Assembly: GCA_963771295.1 (NCBI GenBank)
Contig: CAVYTB010000014.1
Span: 1 to 64,000, forward strand
Length of the DNA: 64,000 bases
Source of the DNA: Acidiferrum sp963771295
Lineage (GTDB): Bacteria > Acidobacteriota > Terriglobia > Acidiferrales > UBA7541
Reading direction: 5' to 3'
Shown here: positions 54,510 to 63,813 of the stretch, one piece after another
How positions within the stretch are numbered: position 1 is the stretch's first letter
How the letters are laid out: the number at the start of each line of letters is the position of its first letter
Position numbers and translations under genes: made by a program
The notes under the pieces: model-generated
Told to the model about the DNA's origin: nothing
What the model saw: only the letters and a program-made list of their open reading frames with translations
Databases searched by the model: none

Positions 54510-55205
54510 TCACACCGCCGCAGAAGCCTCCTCTTCCATCATTCGATACACCAACGCCTCCAATGGTCGCGGCAGTTCTTCCCCTTCTCGTTGCAAGACC
54601 GACGGCTTTTCCCTCAGCAATTTCGTCGGCAGTTTCATCCACAGGGGCGCAGGTGGCGCGTCGCCGGTCACGCCGCCGCGAAGCACCAAAGCGTTCGCCC
54701 GATCCAGCGCCATTTGCGCCGATTCCTTGAAGTCTTCCTTGTCCGGATCAATCACCGCGAAATACAGCGACGGCTTCACAAATTGCATCAGTGAATTGCT
54801 CTCCACAATCAGCGCCGCCTTCGTTCCCGGTGGAATCGCTGTCGCGGACTCCTGCAACGCCTCGCGAAGCAGTGGCAACCCTTCCGCCAAATAACCCTGC
54901 TTTGTTCTCAGCCAGAACGAACGCTTGGCCCCGGCCTCCAGGAATCGTGCGCTGTCTGTTCCGGTGTCCGCCCGGGTCTCCCAGTCCAGCGCGCACACAT
55001 GTTCGCTCGGCGCACAGTCGCAGTTCTCGCCGTTCCTCGCGCAAACTCCATGTCCATACTGGGTGATCTTCCCGGCAATCCAATAAACCTTCGGAAATGC
55101 TCGGATCACGTCGCACACCACCTGCGTCTTCCCAATACTCCGCGTGTGCCCGCCAACCACCACCAGCCTCCACCGCGTCCCCACGTTAGTTTGCGTCTCC
55201 ACCAT
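54510..55205 (-). CDS. Uncharacterised P-loop protein with a Cys-rich insert
   Basis: A 231-residue protein. A Walker A-like motif GGHTRSIGKTQVVCDVI near residue 20 resembles MobB/SRP-type nucleotide-binding proteins. A Cys cluster follows (GVCARNGENCDCAPSEHVC), then DSARFLEAGAKRSFW, and a Walker B-like AALIVESNSLMQF. The Cys spacing may bind a metal or Fe-S cluster. The start is ATG 55205 with TTAGGTGCG upstream. I do not recognise a named family; a cofactor-guanylation-like or metallo-NTPase role is only a guess. Confidence 0.72.
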   Translation of the reverse strand: MVETQTNVGTRWRLVVVGGHTRSIGKTQVVCDVIRAFPKVYWIAGKITQYGHGVCARNGENCDCAPSEHVCALDWETRADTGTDSARFLEAGAKRSFWLRTKQGYLAEGLPLLREALQESATAIPPGTKAALIVESNSLMQFVKPSLYFAVIDPDKEDFKESAQMALDRANALVLRGGVTGDAPPAPLWMKLPTKLLREKPSVLQREGEELPRPLEALVYRMMEEEASAAV

Positions 55206-55370
55206 CTTGTGTCGCACCTAAGATTAGATGTCTCTCCCGCCTTTCAAGCTATCGGGCTATCCTTGTAGCCGCCGCTCGCCGTGGCGACCGCTCAGCTTTC
55301 TTCCCCGCGATCTTCCGCTGCGCGCTCTGTGTCCTCTGTGGCGAACCGGTATTCTTTTAGCTCCGCAACT

Positions 55371-56381
55371 TCACTCCTGCTCCTCCAACTTCTTCACCCT
55401 CGCTCCCAACTCCGGCAACCGCGCAAACCACACATACGCTTCCTTAAACTTGTCCAGCGGTCGTGCCGGCGTACCCCAAACCGGCTGCCCCTTGCGAATT
55501 GTTTTGCCCGTGGGAATGCCTGCCTGCGCTCCCGCGATCGACCCGTCTTCCAGCGTGCAATGGTCCGCGATTCCCACTTGACCACCGCACACCACGTGAT
55601 GCCCCAGCGTGCTCGAACCGGAAATACCGGTCTGCGCGGCGATGATCGTGTGCGCGCCGATCTGAACGTTGTGTGCCACGTGCACCAGGTTGTCGAGCTT
55701 CACCCCGTCAGCGATCCTGGTATCGTCCAGCGAACCGCGATCGATAGTTGTATTGGCTCCAATTTCCACGTCGTCGCCTACTTCCACAATTCCCGCCTGC
55801 GGAAATTTCCAGTATTGCTCGCCGTCAAACGCGTACCCGAATCCATCCGCACCCAGCACCGACCCCGCATGAATTTCCACGCGATGCCCAATACGCACGC
55901 CGGAATACAACGTCACATGCGGATGAATCCGGCAATTTTCTCCAATCCAGCATCCAGCGCCAATTACGCAGTGCGCCGCGATCTGCGTTCCCGCGCCGAT
56001 TCGCGTGTCTTCTCCTATCACCGCGTATGCTCCCACGCTCACATCCGCGTCCAACTGCGCCAGCGGCGCTACGATGGCTGTCGCATGAATTCCGCTTGCT
56101 ACGGGAGCCCGTTCCAGCAAAATCGCGGCTGCTTTTGCGAAAGCAACTTTCGGCTGTGCAGAACGCAACACCGTTTTTCCCGGTAATACGATTCCGTCGG
56201 CCGCGATCACGCATTTCGCCTCCGAAGCCGCCGCCCGCTCCACGTGTTTCGCCGCTTCCACGTAGATCAAATCTTTTGTCCCGGCGCGCCCCGGCCCGGC
56301 CACCCCGGCGAGCTCCAGCGCTCCGTCGCCCTCGACCTTCGCTCCAATCGCTCCCGCCAGTTCCTTCGCCGACCTCTTCAT
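55371..56381 (-). CDS. lpxD: UDP-3-O-acylglucosamine N-acyltransferase
   Basis: A 336-residue left-handed beta-helix acyltransferase that adds the N-linked hydroxyacyl chain in lipid A synthesis. An N-terminal uridine-binding domain (KELAGAIGAKVEGDG) is followed by hexapeptide repeats (ADVSVGAYAVIGEDTRIGAG ..). The catalytic His is in LDNLVHVAHNVQIGAH. GSVLGADGFGYAFDG and a C-terminal coiled helix (RLPELGARVKKLEEQE) fit LpxD. It shows that this bacterium has an outer membrane. ATG 56381. Confidence 0.94.
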   Translation of the reverse strand: MKRSAKELAGAIGAKVEGDGALELAGVAGPGRAGTKDLIYVEAAKHVERAAASEAKCVIAADGIVLPGKTVLRSAQPKVAFAKAAAILLERAPVASGIHATAIVAPLAQLDADVSVGAYAVIGEDTRIGAGTQIAAHCVIGAGCWIGENCRIHPHVTLYSGVRIGHRVEIHAGSVLGADGFGYAFDGEQYWKFPQAGIVEVGDDVEIGANTTIDRGSLDDTRIADGVKLDNLVHVAHNVQIGAHTIIAAQTGISGSSTLGHHVVCGGQVGIADHCTLEDGSIAGAQAGIPTGKTIRKGQPVWGTPARPLDKFKEAYVWFARLPELGARVKKLEEQE

Positions 56382-56439
56382 CGCCGCCTCCCTGCACTTC
56401 CGAGCTATAGATTAACCACTTATTGGAACGAAGTTCGTC

Positions 56440-56555
56440 ATTCCAAGCGCAGCGAGGAAAGCGAGGAATCTGTTTCATTCACCGCATCGCAATTATTCCC
56501 CGCACAAAACAACTTGTCATTCCGAACGGAGTCCACGGGGTAAGGAATCCCACCC
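56440..56555. repeat. Short interspersed 'CATTCC ... GCGAGGAATC' repeats
   Basis: In the lpxD/acyltransferase gap, CATTCCAAGCGCAGCGAGG..GCGAGGAATCTG and CATTCCGAACGGAGTCC..GGTAAGGAATCC are two copies of a GTCATTCCGAGC..GAGGAATC type short repeat, widespread in acidobacterial intergenic DNA. A third fragment GCGAGGAATCTG lies near 48408. Confidence 0.55.
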
Positions 56556-56614
56556 AGGCTGTCGCGTCAAAAAAACCTCAGATCCATCACTTCGTCCGCA
56601 TCACCTCTTCCCCT

Positions 56615-57523
56615 TCACAAAAAATCGTAAAGCGGCGCCTCGCCCTTTGGCCGCGCTTTCCACCGCGCATGAATCCACACCCACTGTTCCGGATACTTTC
56701 TCACAATTTCCTCAATCACCTTCGCGAACCGCTGCGTATTCTCCACGATGTCTCGCTCGGCGTTTCCAGTCCGCACCAATTCCACCGGCGGCTCAAATCG
56801 CAACCTGTACTTCCGCAAGTTCTCGTCCCAGTATGCGTAGCCCGGCACTACCGCGGCATCGGTATGCAGCGCCACGCGCGCGATCCCGGTGGTGCTGCAA
56901 GCTGGCGTTCCAAAGAAATCTACGAACACCCCTTCGCCCGGCATCGTGTTTTGATCCGCCAGGATGCCCACCGTCCCCGCTTCTTTCAGGATGCGCAGCA
57001 TCGCCCGCGCCGACTCATTCTTGAAAATCGGCTTGTTCCCCGAGAGTCCGCGATATTGGTTCACCATCGCGTCCAGCGGCTTGTTGTCCAGCGGCCGCGC
57101 CATGTAGTGCAGCGGAAATCCATACAATGCGTGCGCGAACGAAGAAAGTTCCCATGCGCCGATATGCCCTGTTAGATACAACACGCCTTTCCCGCGGCTG
57201 TGCCCGGCGAGAAAATTCTCGTGACCATCCAGAATCACCACGCTCTCGATATTTTCCTTCGTATAACTAGGCATGCGCGCAAACTCTGCCGCCATCCATC
57301 CCAGATTCCGCGTCATCTTTTTCAGCGTCGAGCGCCGCTGCGCTTCCGTCCACTCGGGAAACGCCAGGCGCAAATTGAACTCCGCGGTTTTTTTTAGTTT
57401 TGGCAGCGCCAACAGCAGCAAGCTGACGCCGGTCGCCGCCACCGCCCGCGCTACTCCTCTTGGTAACACCCCCAGCGTCTTGATCAGTGTCCACGCCACC
57501 GCATATTGCAACCGTTCTTTCAT
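56615..57523 (-). CDS. LpxL/HtrB-like lysophospholipid (lipid A) acyltransferase
   Basis: A 302-residue inner-membrane acyltransferase. The H-x4-E motif occurs in TGHIGAWELSS, and further family blocks are PLHYMARPLDN, GTVGILADQNT, FVDFFGTPACSTTG and PEQWVWIHARWK. It would add a secondary acyl chain to lipid A, in line with the neighbouring lpxD, with which it could be cotranscribed (gap of ~230 bp). ATG 57523. Confidence 0.9.
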   Translation of the reverse strand: MKERLQYAVAWTLIKTLGVLPRGVARAVAATGVSLLLLALPKLKKTAEFNLRLAFPEWTEAQRRSTLKKMTRNLGWMAAEFARMPSYTKENIESVVILDGHENFLAGHSRGKGVLYLTGHIGAWELSSFAHALYGFPLHYMARPLDNKPLDAMVNQYRGLSGNKPIFKNESARAMLRILKEAGTVGILADQNTMPGEGVFVDFFGTPACSTTGIARVALHTDAAVVPGYAYWDENLRKYRLRFEPPVELVRTGNAERDIVENTQRFAKVIEEIVRKYPEQWVWIHARWKARPKGEAPLYDFL

Positions 57524-57611
57524 CGAAGCTGCATTCCCTCTGGTTCTTTCGCGCCAGTATGACGGACTTCCCTCACTTCACGATACACTTCAATGCTAGA
57601 CTCAACTTTCC

Positions 57612-59324
57612 GTGACGCAAACTGACAACTCTTTTCGCGACAACGCGCCACCCTCCCTTACCGTTCGCCTCGCGTGGATTTTCCTCATCCTCGCCACACT
57701 CTACTTCTGCTACTTCCACCATCTCGGCGCTCTCGGCTTTGTAGGTCCGGATGAGCCGCGCTATGCATGGATCGCCCGCGACATGGCGGAATCCGGCGAC
57801 TGGGTTACCCCTCGACTCTACGGCCATCCCTGGTTTGAAAAGCCCCCTCTGTTTTACTGGGGAGCCGCTCTCAGCTTCAAACTTTTCGGCGTGAACGAAA
57901 CCGCGGCCCGTCTTCCCTCCGCCTTCTTCGCTCTTTTCGCCACTCTGGCCATCGCTTGGCTTGCACGGCGGCTCTACGGTGCGGAAACCACCCGATGGCT
58001 TTTGCTTTTGCTGCCCACCACCACCGGCATGATTGGTTTCTCGCACGCCGCCGCTACGGACATGCCCTTCTCCGCCACGCTCACGATCGCGATGATATTT
58101 GCTGCGACGATTATCGGCCTTGCCCGCAACGACAATTGGCCCATCATTCCGCGCACTCCCTGGCTCGCTCTTATTTTTTTCGGATTCTTTCTTGGCCTCT
58201 CCGTTCTTGCCAAAGGTCCCGCCGCGATCATTCTTTCTGGCGGCGCTGTTCTTCTTTGGGCGCTCTTCACTAAACGCTGGCGCGACGCTTTCCGCTGCCT
58301 TCATCCCGTCGCTATCGCCTGCTTTTGCCTTACCGCGCTGCCCTGGTATCTGCTCTGTTCCCGACGCAACCCCGAATTCTTTCGCGTTTTCATCATCGAG
58401 CACAACTTTAAACGCTTCCTCACCCCCGAATTCCAACACATCCAGCCTTTCTGGTTTTACATCCCGATCATACTGGTTGCTCTTTTTCCTTGGACCCTGT
58501 TTCTGGCTCCCGTGAAAATCAGCGCGCTGCGTGATTGGCGAAACCGCTACGCTTCTGACCCATCTTTTCTGTTCTTCGTCTCCTGGGCGCTGTTTCCCAT
58601 CATTTTCTTCTCTGCGTCCCAATCCAAACTTCCCGGCTACATTCTCCCTGCAGTGCCGCCTCTCACCATTCTTCTCGCCGATCTTGTGTCCCGTTACGCG
58701 CAAGCCGACGAGCACGCGCCTCGTTGGCCCTCGCTCGCCACAACCGGTGCATTCCTGCTGGTTGGCTTGGTTATCCTTCATGAGTCCGCAAAGATTCCCG
58801 CGCTATTGTGCGTAAGTCCTACGTGCGGCATCACTCGCATCTGGGCATTTGCCATTGGTGGTGGCGCGGTGATCGGCCTTCTTGCGGCCGTGCGCCGCTG
58901 CCGGTTATCGCTGTTTGCAGTGGTTCTCTCGACGCTCGTCCTGGTCCTGGAAATCAATCGCTTTCTGCCAAATATGGATCCTGGCGTCTCTGCGCGCGAC
59001 GCCGTCAGGGTTGCCAGGAGCGTTTGGCCAGACTTCTCGCCGCAGCAAGCCGCCGCCTGGCACCTGAATCGCGGATTCGTCTTTCAGCTGAATTTCTATT
59101 TGCATTCGGATCTGCCCGACTGGAAGCCCGGCGATTCCAACGCAAATTGGATCTTTGCGCCGAAGAATCGCGTTCCGTCTCTGATGGAAAATGGAATCGA
59201 ATGCGTGAAGTTTGCGATCTATCCCGCGGTAGTTCCCTGTAAGCTGCCCGAATCAGCCAATGGCCTTGGCCACTTTGGTGGTCTTCGAGGGAACAACGAT
59301 CTCGGGGACCATCGAAACCGGTAA
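57612..59324 (+). CDS. GT39 (ArnT/PMT-like) membrane glycosyltransferase
   Basis: A 570-residue integral membrane GT-C enzyme with ~12 helices. GPDEPRYAWIARDMAESGDW carries the acidic DE pair, and YGHPWFEKPPLFYW is the next conserved block (as in ArnT). It uses a polyprenyl-phosphate sugar donor to modify lipid A or another envelope acceptor. GTG start at 57612; no ATG is suitable. The last ~70 bp overlap the convergent hydrolase gene, and the tail (GGLRGNNDLGDHRNR) is unlikely to be structured. The context with lpxD and LpxL-like genes favours lipid A. Confidence 0.88.
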   Translation: MTQTDNSFRDNAPPSLTVRLAWIFLILATLYFCYFHHLGALGFVGPDEPRYAWIARDMAESGDWVTPRLYGHPWFEKPPLFYWGAALSFKLFGVNETAARLPSAFFALFATLAIAWLARRLYGAETTRWLLLLLPTTTGMIGFSHAAATDMPFSATLTIAMIFAATIIGLARNDNWPIIPRTPWLALIFFGFFLGLSVLAKGPAAIILSGGAVLLWALFTKRWRDAFRCLHPVAIACFCLTALPWYLLCSRRNPEFFRVFIIEHNFKRFLTPEFQHIQPFWFYIPIILVALFPWTLFLAPVKISALRDWRNRYASDPSFLFFVSWALFPIIFFSASQSKLPGYILPAVPPLTILLADLVSRYAQADEHAPRWPSLATTGAFLLVGLVILHESAKIPALLCVSPTCGITRIWAFAIGGGAVIGLLAAVRRCRLSLFAVVLSTLVLVLEINRFLPNMDPGVSARDAVRVARSVWPDFSPQQAAAWHLNRGFVFQLNFYLHSDLPDWKPGDSNANWIFAPKNRVPSLMENGIECVKFAIYPAVVPCKLPESANGLGHFGGLRGNNDLGDHRNR

Positions 59325-60233
59325 GCGCGTCAGGAAAAACGTAACAATACGGTTCTCGTAGGTTCTTTTTTCTTCTTCCGGCAAATTTACGAAATTCCCG
59401 TGCGCGATGATTTGCTGCTCACGCGGCTCCGACGCCTTCATGAACATCTCTCGCGAAATCGACGCCAGTTCCGGATCGTCGGCTGCCTGGATAAACAGCA
59501 CCGGCACACCATTCAGCGACTTCAGCCGGGAAGAAAGCGGTGGATCACCTTTGTATCCATAATTCAGCCACTCAAAACCCGTTTGCGCCGATTTCACCAT
59601 CAACGGGAATCCCGCCACTCCGGTTTTTTCGACGCCGATCTTCACCATCTGCTTCGGGTAGTCGTACACGGAATCCAGCGCTACCGCGCGCACACGCGGA
59701 TCTTTCTCCGCCTCGCGCAATGCCGCGTAGGCCCCAAGGTTGTAGCCCCACAATCCGAATCGCGTCGGGTCCACATCATTACGCTGGGCCAAGGCGTCAA
59801 TCGCGGAGCGAACTTCGTCGGACTCGCGATAGCCAAATGTCGTGACGCCCGCATTGGCGCCATGCGCGGTGAAGTCGAACACAAACACGTTGTACTGGTG
59901 ATCCTGCAACGCCGAAACCAGCGTCAACAATTCCCCTCGGCTCGACTGGTATCCGTGGCACAGAATTACTGTCGGCGCGCCTCGCAACCCAGGGAAGAAC
60001 CAGCCCTTGCGCGTCCCCGCTCCCGCCACCGCGAAATCCACCTCATCCGGCCGACCTGGAAAGCTCTCCATGCTGATTTCCGAACTGGTGCGCTGCGGCT
60101 TCACAATCCAATACACCAGCACCACCGAAATCGCCGCCGTGGCGAGCACGCCGAAGAACACCAGCGCCAGAATTATCGTGGCCAGCTTTGTATACCACCG
60201 TCTTGGATACCGCAATTCATTCAGGATCGACAT
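59253..60233 (-). CDS. Membrane-anchored alpha/beta hydrolase with Asn at the nucleophile
   Basis: A 326-residue protein. One N-terminal membrane helix (LATIILALVFFGVLATAAIS) and an alpha/beta-hydrolase fold: oxyanion HGYQSSRGE, elbow GLWGYNLGAYAAL, Asp in IQAADDPE, His in IAHGNFVNLPEE. The elbow Ser is Asn165 (AAC at 59739-59741), so classic serine-hydrolase chemistry is not expected. The rest of the fold is normal, which suggests a recent loss of function, a binding role, or a base-calling error (AGC to AAC). ATG 60233. Overlaps the 3' end of the GT39 gene. Confidence 0.82.
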   Translation of the reverse strand: MSILNELRYPRRWYTKLATIILALVFFGVLATAAISVVLVYWIVKPQRTSSEISMESFPGRPDEVDFAVAGAGTRKGWFFPGLRGAPTVILCHGYQSSRGELLTLVSALQDHQYNVFVFDFTAHGANAGVTTFGYRESDEVRSAIDALAQRNDVDPTRFGLWGYNLGAYAALREAEKDPRVRAVALDSVYDYPKQMVKIGVEKTGVAGFPLMVKSAQTGFEWLNYGYKGDPPLSSRLKSLNGVPVLFIQAADDPELASISREMFMKASEPREQQIIAHGNFVNLPEEEKRTYENRIVTFFLTRLPVSMVPEIVVPSKTTKVAKAIG

Positions 60234-60422
60234 GATGATTCCGGAAAACAGCCGGCTTCACCCCTGACCGGCTTCGTTTGCTCCCGCTTTGTGGTCACTT
60301 CACCTACACTAAAATGCTAGCACGCGCCTCGCTCACCTGCTCCGCTTCTTCGCGGGCTTTGTGCCCGATTTATATAGGCGGCCGTACCTGAATTTGGCAG
60401 CTTATGCGTCGAATCGGCTATT

Positions 60423-61394
60423 ATGACCAATGCGCTTGGTTTACCGGGTTCCGCTCCGTTCATGAACATCATCGACCTCCGCCAGACCACTGTCCGCCAG
60501 ATCGAGGCGCTTCTGCTCGAAGAAGCCAAGCATTGGCAGGACGAATTGCATTGGGACTACGACTCTGCGCTCAATCTGATCAAGCGCTTCCTCGATGCTC
60601 ATGCGCTTTCTGGCTGCGTGGCTATGGAGAAGGGTGTGGCGCTGGGCTACAGCTTCTATGTACTGGAAGATCACAAGGGTCTGATTGGCGGCTTGTACGT
60701 TTCGCCCAGCCACGATCAGGAACCCATCGGACGGCGCTTGCTGGACGAGATGCTTTTCTCCATGCGGGCGATTCCTCAACTGCACCGCATCGAAGCGCAG
60801 TTGATGCCGTTTGGCGGACCCGTGGAATCCGCGCTGAAGGATCAAGGGTTTCGCTTGTACACGCGGCAATTCATGTTGCTGGACCTGCACAAGAAGTCCG
60901 AGAGTGTGCCAGGAACAAATTCTGGATTGCGGCTGGACCGCTGGCACGATCGTTTTTTCGAGTCCTGCGCCAAGCTGATTTATCTGGCGTACGCGAACCA
61001 CGTTGACGGCGACATCAACGACCAATATCGCTCGCGGCATGGCGCGCTGAAGTTTCTAAAAAATATTGTGCTGCTTCCCGGCTGCGGCCAATTCCAGCCG
61101 GCAGCTTCGTTCGTGTTGCGTCATCCGGGCAGCGACGATTTGGTTGGCGCCGTGCTTACCAGTGAAGTTGCGCCGGGCGTGGGCCACACTACACAGCTTT
61201 GCGTGCAGCCTGGGTTTCAGGGTCACGGCTTGGGGCGCATCCTGATGCAAACGTCGGCGGAAGCTTTGCGAGCTTTAAAGTACAACGAGTTGACGCTGAC
61301 GGTCACGTCCGAAAATCATACGGCTGTGCATTTGTACGAGCGCCTCGGGTTCTCGACGATTAAGTCGTTCACTGCGGGCGTTTGGCCTCGATAA
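60423..61394 (+). CDS. Tandem GNAT acetyltransferase
   Basis: A 323-residue protein with two GNAT-like halves. The first (residues 50-150) has GGLYVSPSHDQEPIGRRLLD and the second (190-320) has LCVQPGFQGHGLGRILMQTS, where Q-x2-G-x-G binds acetyl-CoA, and SENHTAVHLYERLGFS. The first copy's CoA loop is less canonical, so the second is probably the active one. Substrate unknown. ATG 60423; an internal ATG at 60462 is possible. Divergent from the hydrolase gene. Confidence 0.82.
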   Translation: MTNALGLPGSAPFMNIIDLRQTTVRQIEALLLEEAKHWQDELHWDYDSALNLIKRFLDAHALSGCVAMEKGVALGYSFYVLEDHKGLIGGLYVSPSHDQEPIGRRLLDEMLFSMRAIPQLHRIEAQLMPFGGPVESALKDQGFRLYTRQFMLLDLHKKSESVPGTNSGLRLDRWHDRFFESCAKLIYLAYANHVDGDINDQYRSRHGALKFLKNIVLLPGCGQFQPAASFVLRHPGSDDLVGAVLTSEVAPGVGHTTQLCVQPGFQGHGLGRILMQTSAEALRALKYNELTLTVTSENHTAVHLYERLGFSTIKSFTAGVWPR

Positions 61395-61471
61395 ACAGAT
61401 ATCTGGGATCAGTTAACAGCGATCAGGAACCTACTTCAGCTAACTTCCATCCTCTCTATCGGCAGGTCCTT

Positions 61472-63505
61472 TCAGTTTGTCGTATTCTTCTGCGCCTCGA
61501 TTGGCTCTACCATCGGAGGATATGCCGTCAGGCTTAGGTGTAACGGTCCCTCGACCTCAAGACTGTCGCGGTTTCCAGTTTCGTCGTTCGCGCCAAAGTC
61601 GCATGTGAGCTTGAATGATCGCTGAGCATCGGCTTGGGGCGCGAATTTCCATTTCTTCAGAGTCTGTTCGACACCGGCAGCCAAAATGGGGTGTCCGCTC
61701 ACGACTTGCGTCTTCTCAACGCTGCCGTCGCTCGACACCGTCACTTCGACAAGCACTGTTCCAAAAATGCGCGTCTGCCTGGCCAGTGGCGGGTAACGAA
61801 TCGCTTCGAGCGAAACTGGCCGAAGGTCGGTGCGGTCTGCAAAGAGCGCATCACCGTCTATCGCCATGGATTCCACTCTTCGTTGCGCTTTCTCAAATTC
61901 GTCGCCGGGGAGCCAGCGGATGGCTTCGGACTGCGACGCGGCGGCTGCGCCTAGTTCGTAGCCGAAGCTGGCCATCATGGCCAGGCCTTGAAAATCCCAG
62001 CCGGCATGAAACTCGTCGCTGGGCTTGTGGTAATGATTCGTGACGTAGTCCTTGGCTTGCGCTTCGCCCCACGCCAGATCGTGTCCCTGAAACTTCAGGC
62101 CTTCGCTGATGGAGAATGAGGGAATGCCTACGCGGGACAAGCTGAAATGATCGGAGCGGTAGTAGTGTCCCGCTTCGGGACGCGCATCGGGTTTGATGGC
62201 CAGGCCATAGTCCTTGGCAATCTTTTCTACCGTGGGATAAAACGTGGTGCGTTCGGCGCCAGCCACTTCCACTTCTTCAGGAATGCCGAGCGGGGCCAGC
62301 GCGTCATAGTTCAAATCCAGGATGGGCTTCGCGGGAAGTTGCGCCGCATGCTTGCCCAAATATTCTGAGCCTAGCAAACCTTGCTCTTCCGCCGTGACCG
62401 CCGCGAAGAGGATGGAGCGAGGCGGCGTAGGCTTGGTGCCAGCCCAGACGCGGGCAATTTCCAGAAGGATACCGCAGCCGGTGGCATTGTCGACGGCGCC
62501 GTGATAAATGTTGTCGCCCTTCGGACGGCTGTTATCGATACCGAAGTGGTCGTAGTGCGCGGTGTACAGCACGGCTTCCGCTGGCTGCTTGGCGCCATCC
62601 AGCATGGCCACCACATTTCTCGACGTGAAGGGGCGCACCTCGCTGGCTACATGCGCCTTCAGCTTTACCGGCAATTCGATGGGTTTGAAGTCGCGCGACT
62701 GCGCTTCTTTGTAGAGCTTGTCGAGATCGAGTCCGCCCATGGCCGCAAGTTTCTTTGCGACTTCGAGTTGAATCCATGACGCGGCTTGCAGCTTGGGCGT
62801 GCCATCGTTCTGCAGGTAAGAGCGCTCGGCGCCCCAGGAATTGCGCACCACGTCCCAGCCATAGCTGGCGAGATCCATGCGATGGATGATCAGCGTGGCG
62901 ACGGCGCCGTGCCGCGCGGTTTCTTCGTACTTGTACGTCCAGCGGCCGTAGTAGGTGAGCGCTTTGCCCTTGAAGAAATTGGGGTCGTTGGATTCCGGCT
63001 CGCTGACAAACAGCAGGGCCACTTTGCCCTTCAGGTCGACACCCTTGTAGTCGTCCCACTGATATTCGGGGGCGGTAATGCCGTAGCCAACAAAGACGAT
63101 GGGCGCGTCGAAGTCTGACATGGGCGACTGGCTCTCGTTGCTGGTGACGTAGTCATCGAGATTTTTCAGGGCGACGGGCACGCCATCATTTGGAACCAGT
63201 GAAAATGTGGTCTGGGGAAGCGTCTTCACGCCGACCATCGGGACATCCTGAAAGTAGGAGCCCTTGGCGCCGGCAGGCTTCAGGCCGTAGCTTTTGAACT
63301 GCGCCGCAATCCAGTCAGCCGCCGTGTCGCCACCCTTCTGGCCGGTGCCGCGTCCTTCCAGTTCGTCGCTGGAGAGATATTTGACCGCATCGCGAATCTT
63401 GTCGGCTTCAATTCTGGGAGTATGCGCTTTTTGCGCCAGTGAGGAGCCTACGCCGAGCGCAATGGCGAGTACGAAGGCGGTCCCAACGATCAGCAACTTC
63501 CGCAT
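61472..63505 (-). CDS. Exported M28 peptidase fused to a TonB-type C-terminal domain
   Basis: A 677-residue protein. Signal peptide (MRKLLIVGTAFVLAIALGVGSSLAQ), PA domain insert (~120-230), M28 catalytic domain with TAHYDHFG, GAVDNATGCG, VTAEEQGLLGS, LDLNYDA and the final His in HYHKPSDE. Residues ~575-640 (AIRYPPLARQTRIFGTVLVE then VTVSSDGSVEKTQVVSGHP) form a TonB C-terminal domain. The ATG at 63505 has AGGAGA upstream; the frame open to 63547 is rejected. A peptidase with a TonB domain may dock to TonB-dependent receptors or to the cell envelope. This domain pair is unusual. Confidence 0.88.
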   Translation of the reverse strand: MRKLLIVGTAFVLAIALGVGSSLAQKAHTPRIEADKIRDAVKYLSSDELEGRGTGQKGGDTAADWIAAQFKSYGLKPAGAKGSYFQDVPMVGVKTLPQTTFSLVPNDGVPVALKNLDDYVTSNESQSPMSDFDAPIVFVGYGITAPEYQWDDYKGVDLKGKVALLFVSEPESNDPNFFKGKALTYYGRWTYKYEETARHGAVATLIIHRMDLASYGWDVVRNSWGAERSYLQNDGTPKLQAASWIQLEVAKKLAAMGGLDLDKLYKEAQSRDFKPIELPVKLKAHVASEVRPFTSRNVVAMLDGAKQPAEAVLYTAHYDHFGIDNSRPKGDNIYHGAVDNATGCGILLEIARVWAGTKPTPPRSILFAAVTAEEQGLLGSEYLGKHAAQLPAKPILDLNYDALAPLGIPEEVEVAGAERTTFYPTVEKIAKDYGLAIKPDARPEAGHYYRSDHFSLSRVGIPSFSISEGLKFQGHDLAWGEAQAKDYVTNHYHKPSDEFHAGWDFQGLAMMASFGYELGAAAASQSEAIRWLPGDEFEKAQRRVESMAIDGDALFADRTDLRPVSLEAIRYPPLARQTRIFGTVLVEVTVSSDGSVEKTQVVSGHPILAAGVEQTLKKWKFAPQADAQRSFKLTCDFGANDETGNRDSLEVEGPLHLSLTAYPPMVEPIEAQKNTTN

Positions 63506-63813
63506 GTGCACTGTTCTCCTAGGTGGGGCGATTGTGCGTCCCCACAATACCGCAAGCGGGGTGAGTCGTGAGTTGTGAATCGTGACTCGTGAAACCCCGA
63601 TAGTGTTCGAATGTGAATCGAGCGTACATGCAGTTTGGTATCATGATAAGTACTGATTGTCAAGTGGTATACGATGTCGAGGTAGACGTTTTCGGAAATA
63701 CATCCCAGGACCAGGTTCCCAAAGCGAACCTGGGGCACCCAGCTCTTCTCGTCCGCTATTTCTCCTTCAATCTGCCGCAGCGGCGCGTCAAGCTCCATAT
63801 CGGCTATGCCACT
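63506..63813. other. Intergenic region with tandem GTGAGTCGTGA repeats
   Basis: The upstream region of the M28-TonB gene holds tandem/inverted copies of GAGTCGTGA at 63557-63595, like those at 45302-45336. An open frame on the minus strand through here (MELDAPLRQIEGEIADEKSW at its start, 63798 downward) may be a short gene or relic, but it runs through the repeats and is not accepted. Confidence 0.45.

Noticed and set aside
57573..58781. 402-codon open frame opposite the GT39 gene
   Set aside because: Gly/Lys/Glu-rich antisense product of a membrane-protein gene; no domain and no ribosome site.
63490..63798. Short minus-strand gene starting MELDAPLRQIEGEIADEKSW
   Set aside because: The first 45 residues look protein-like, but the frame then runs through tandem GAGTCGTGA repeats and the next gene's start region, so it is at best a relic.
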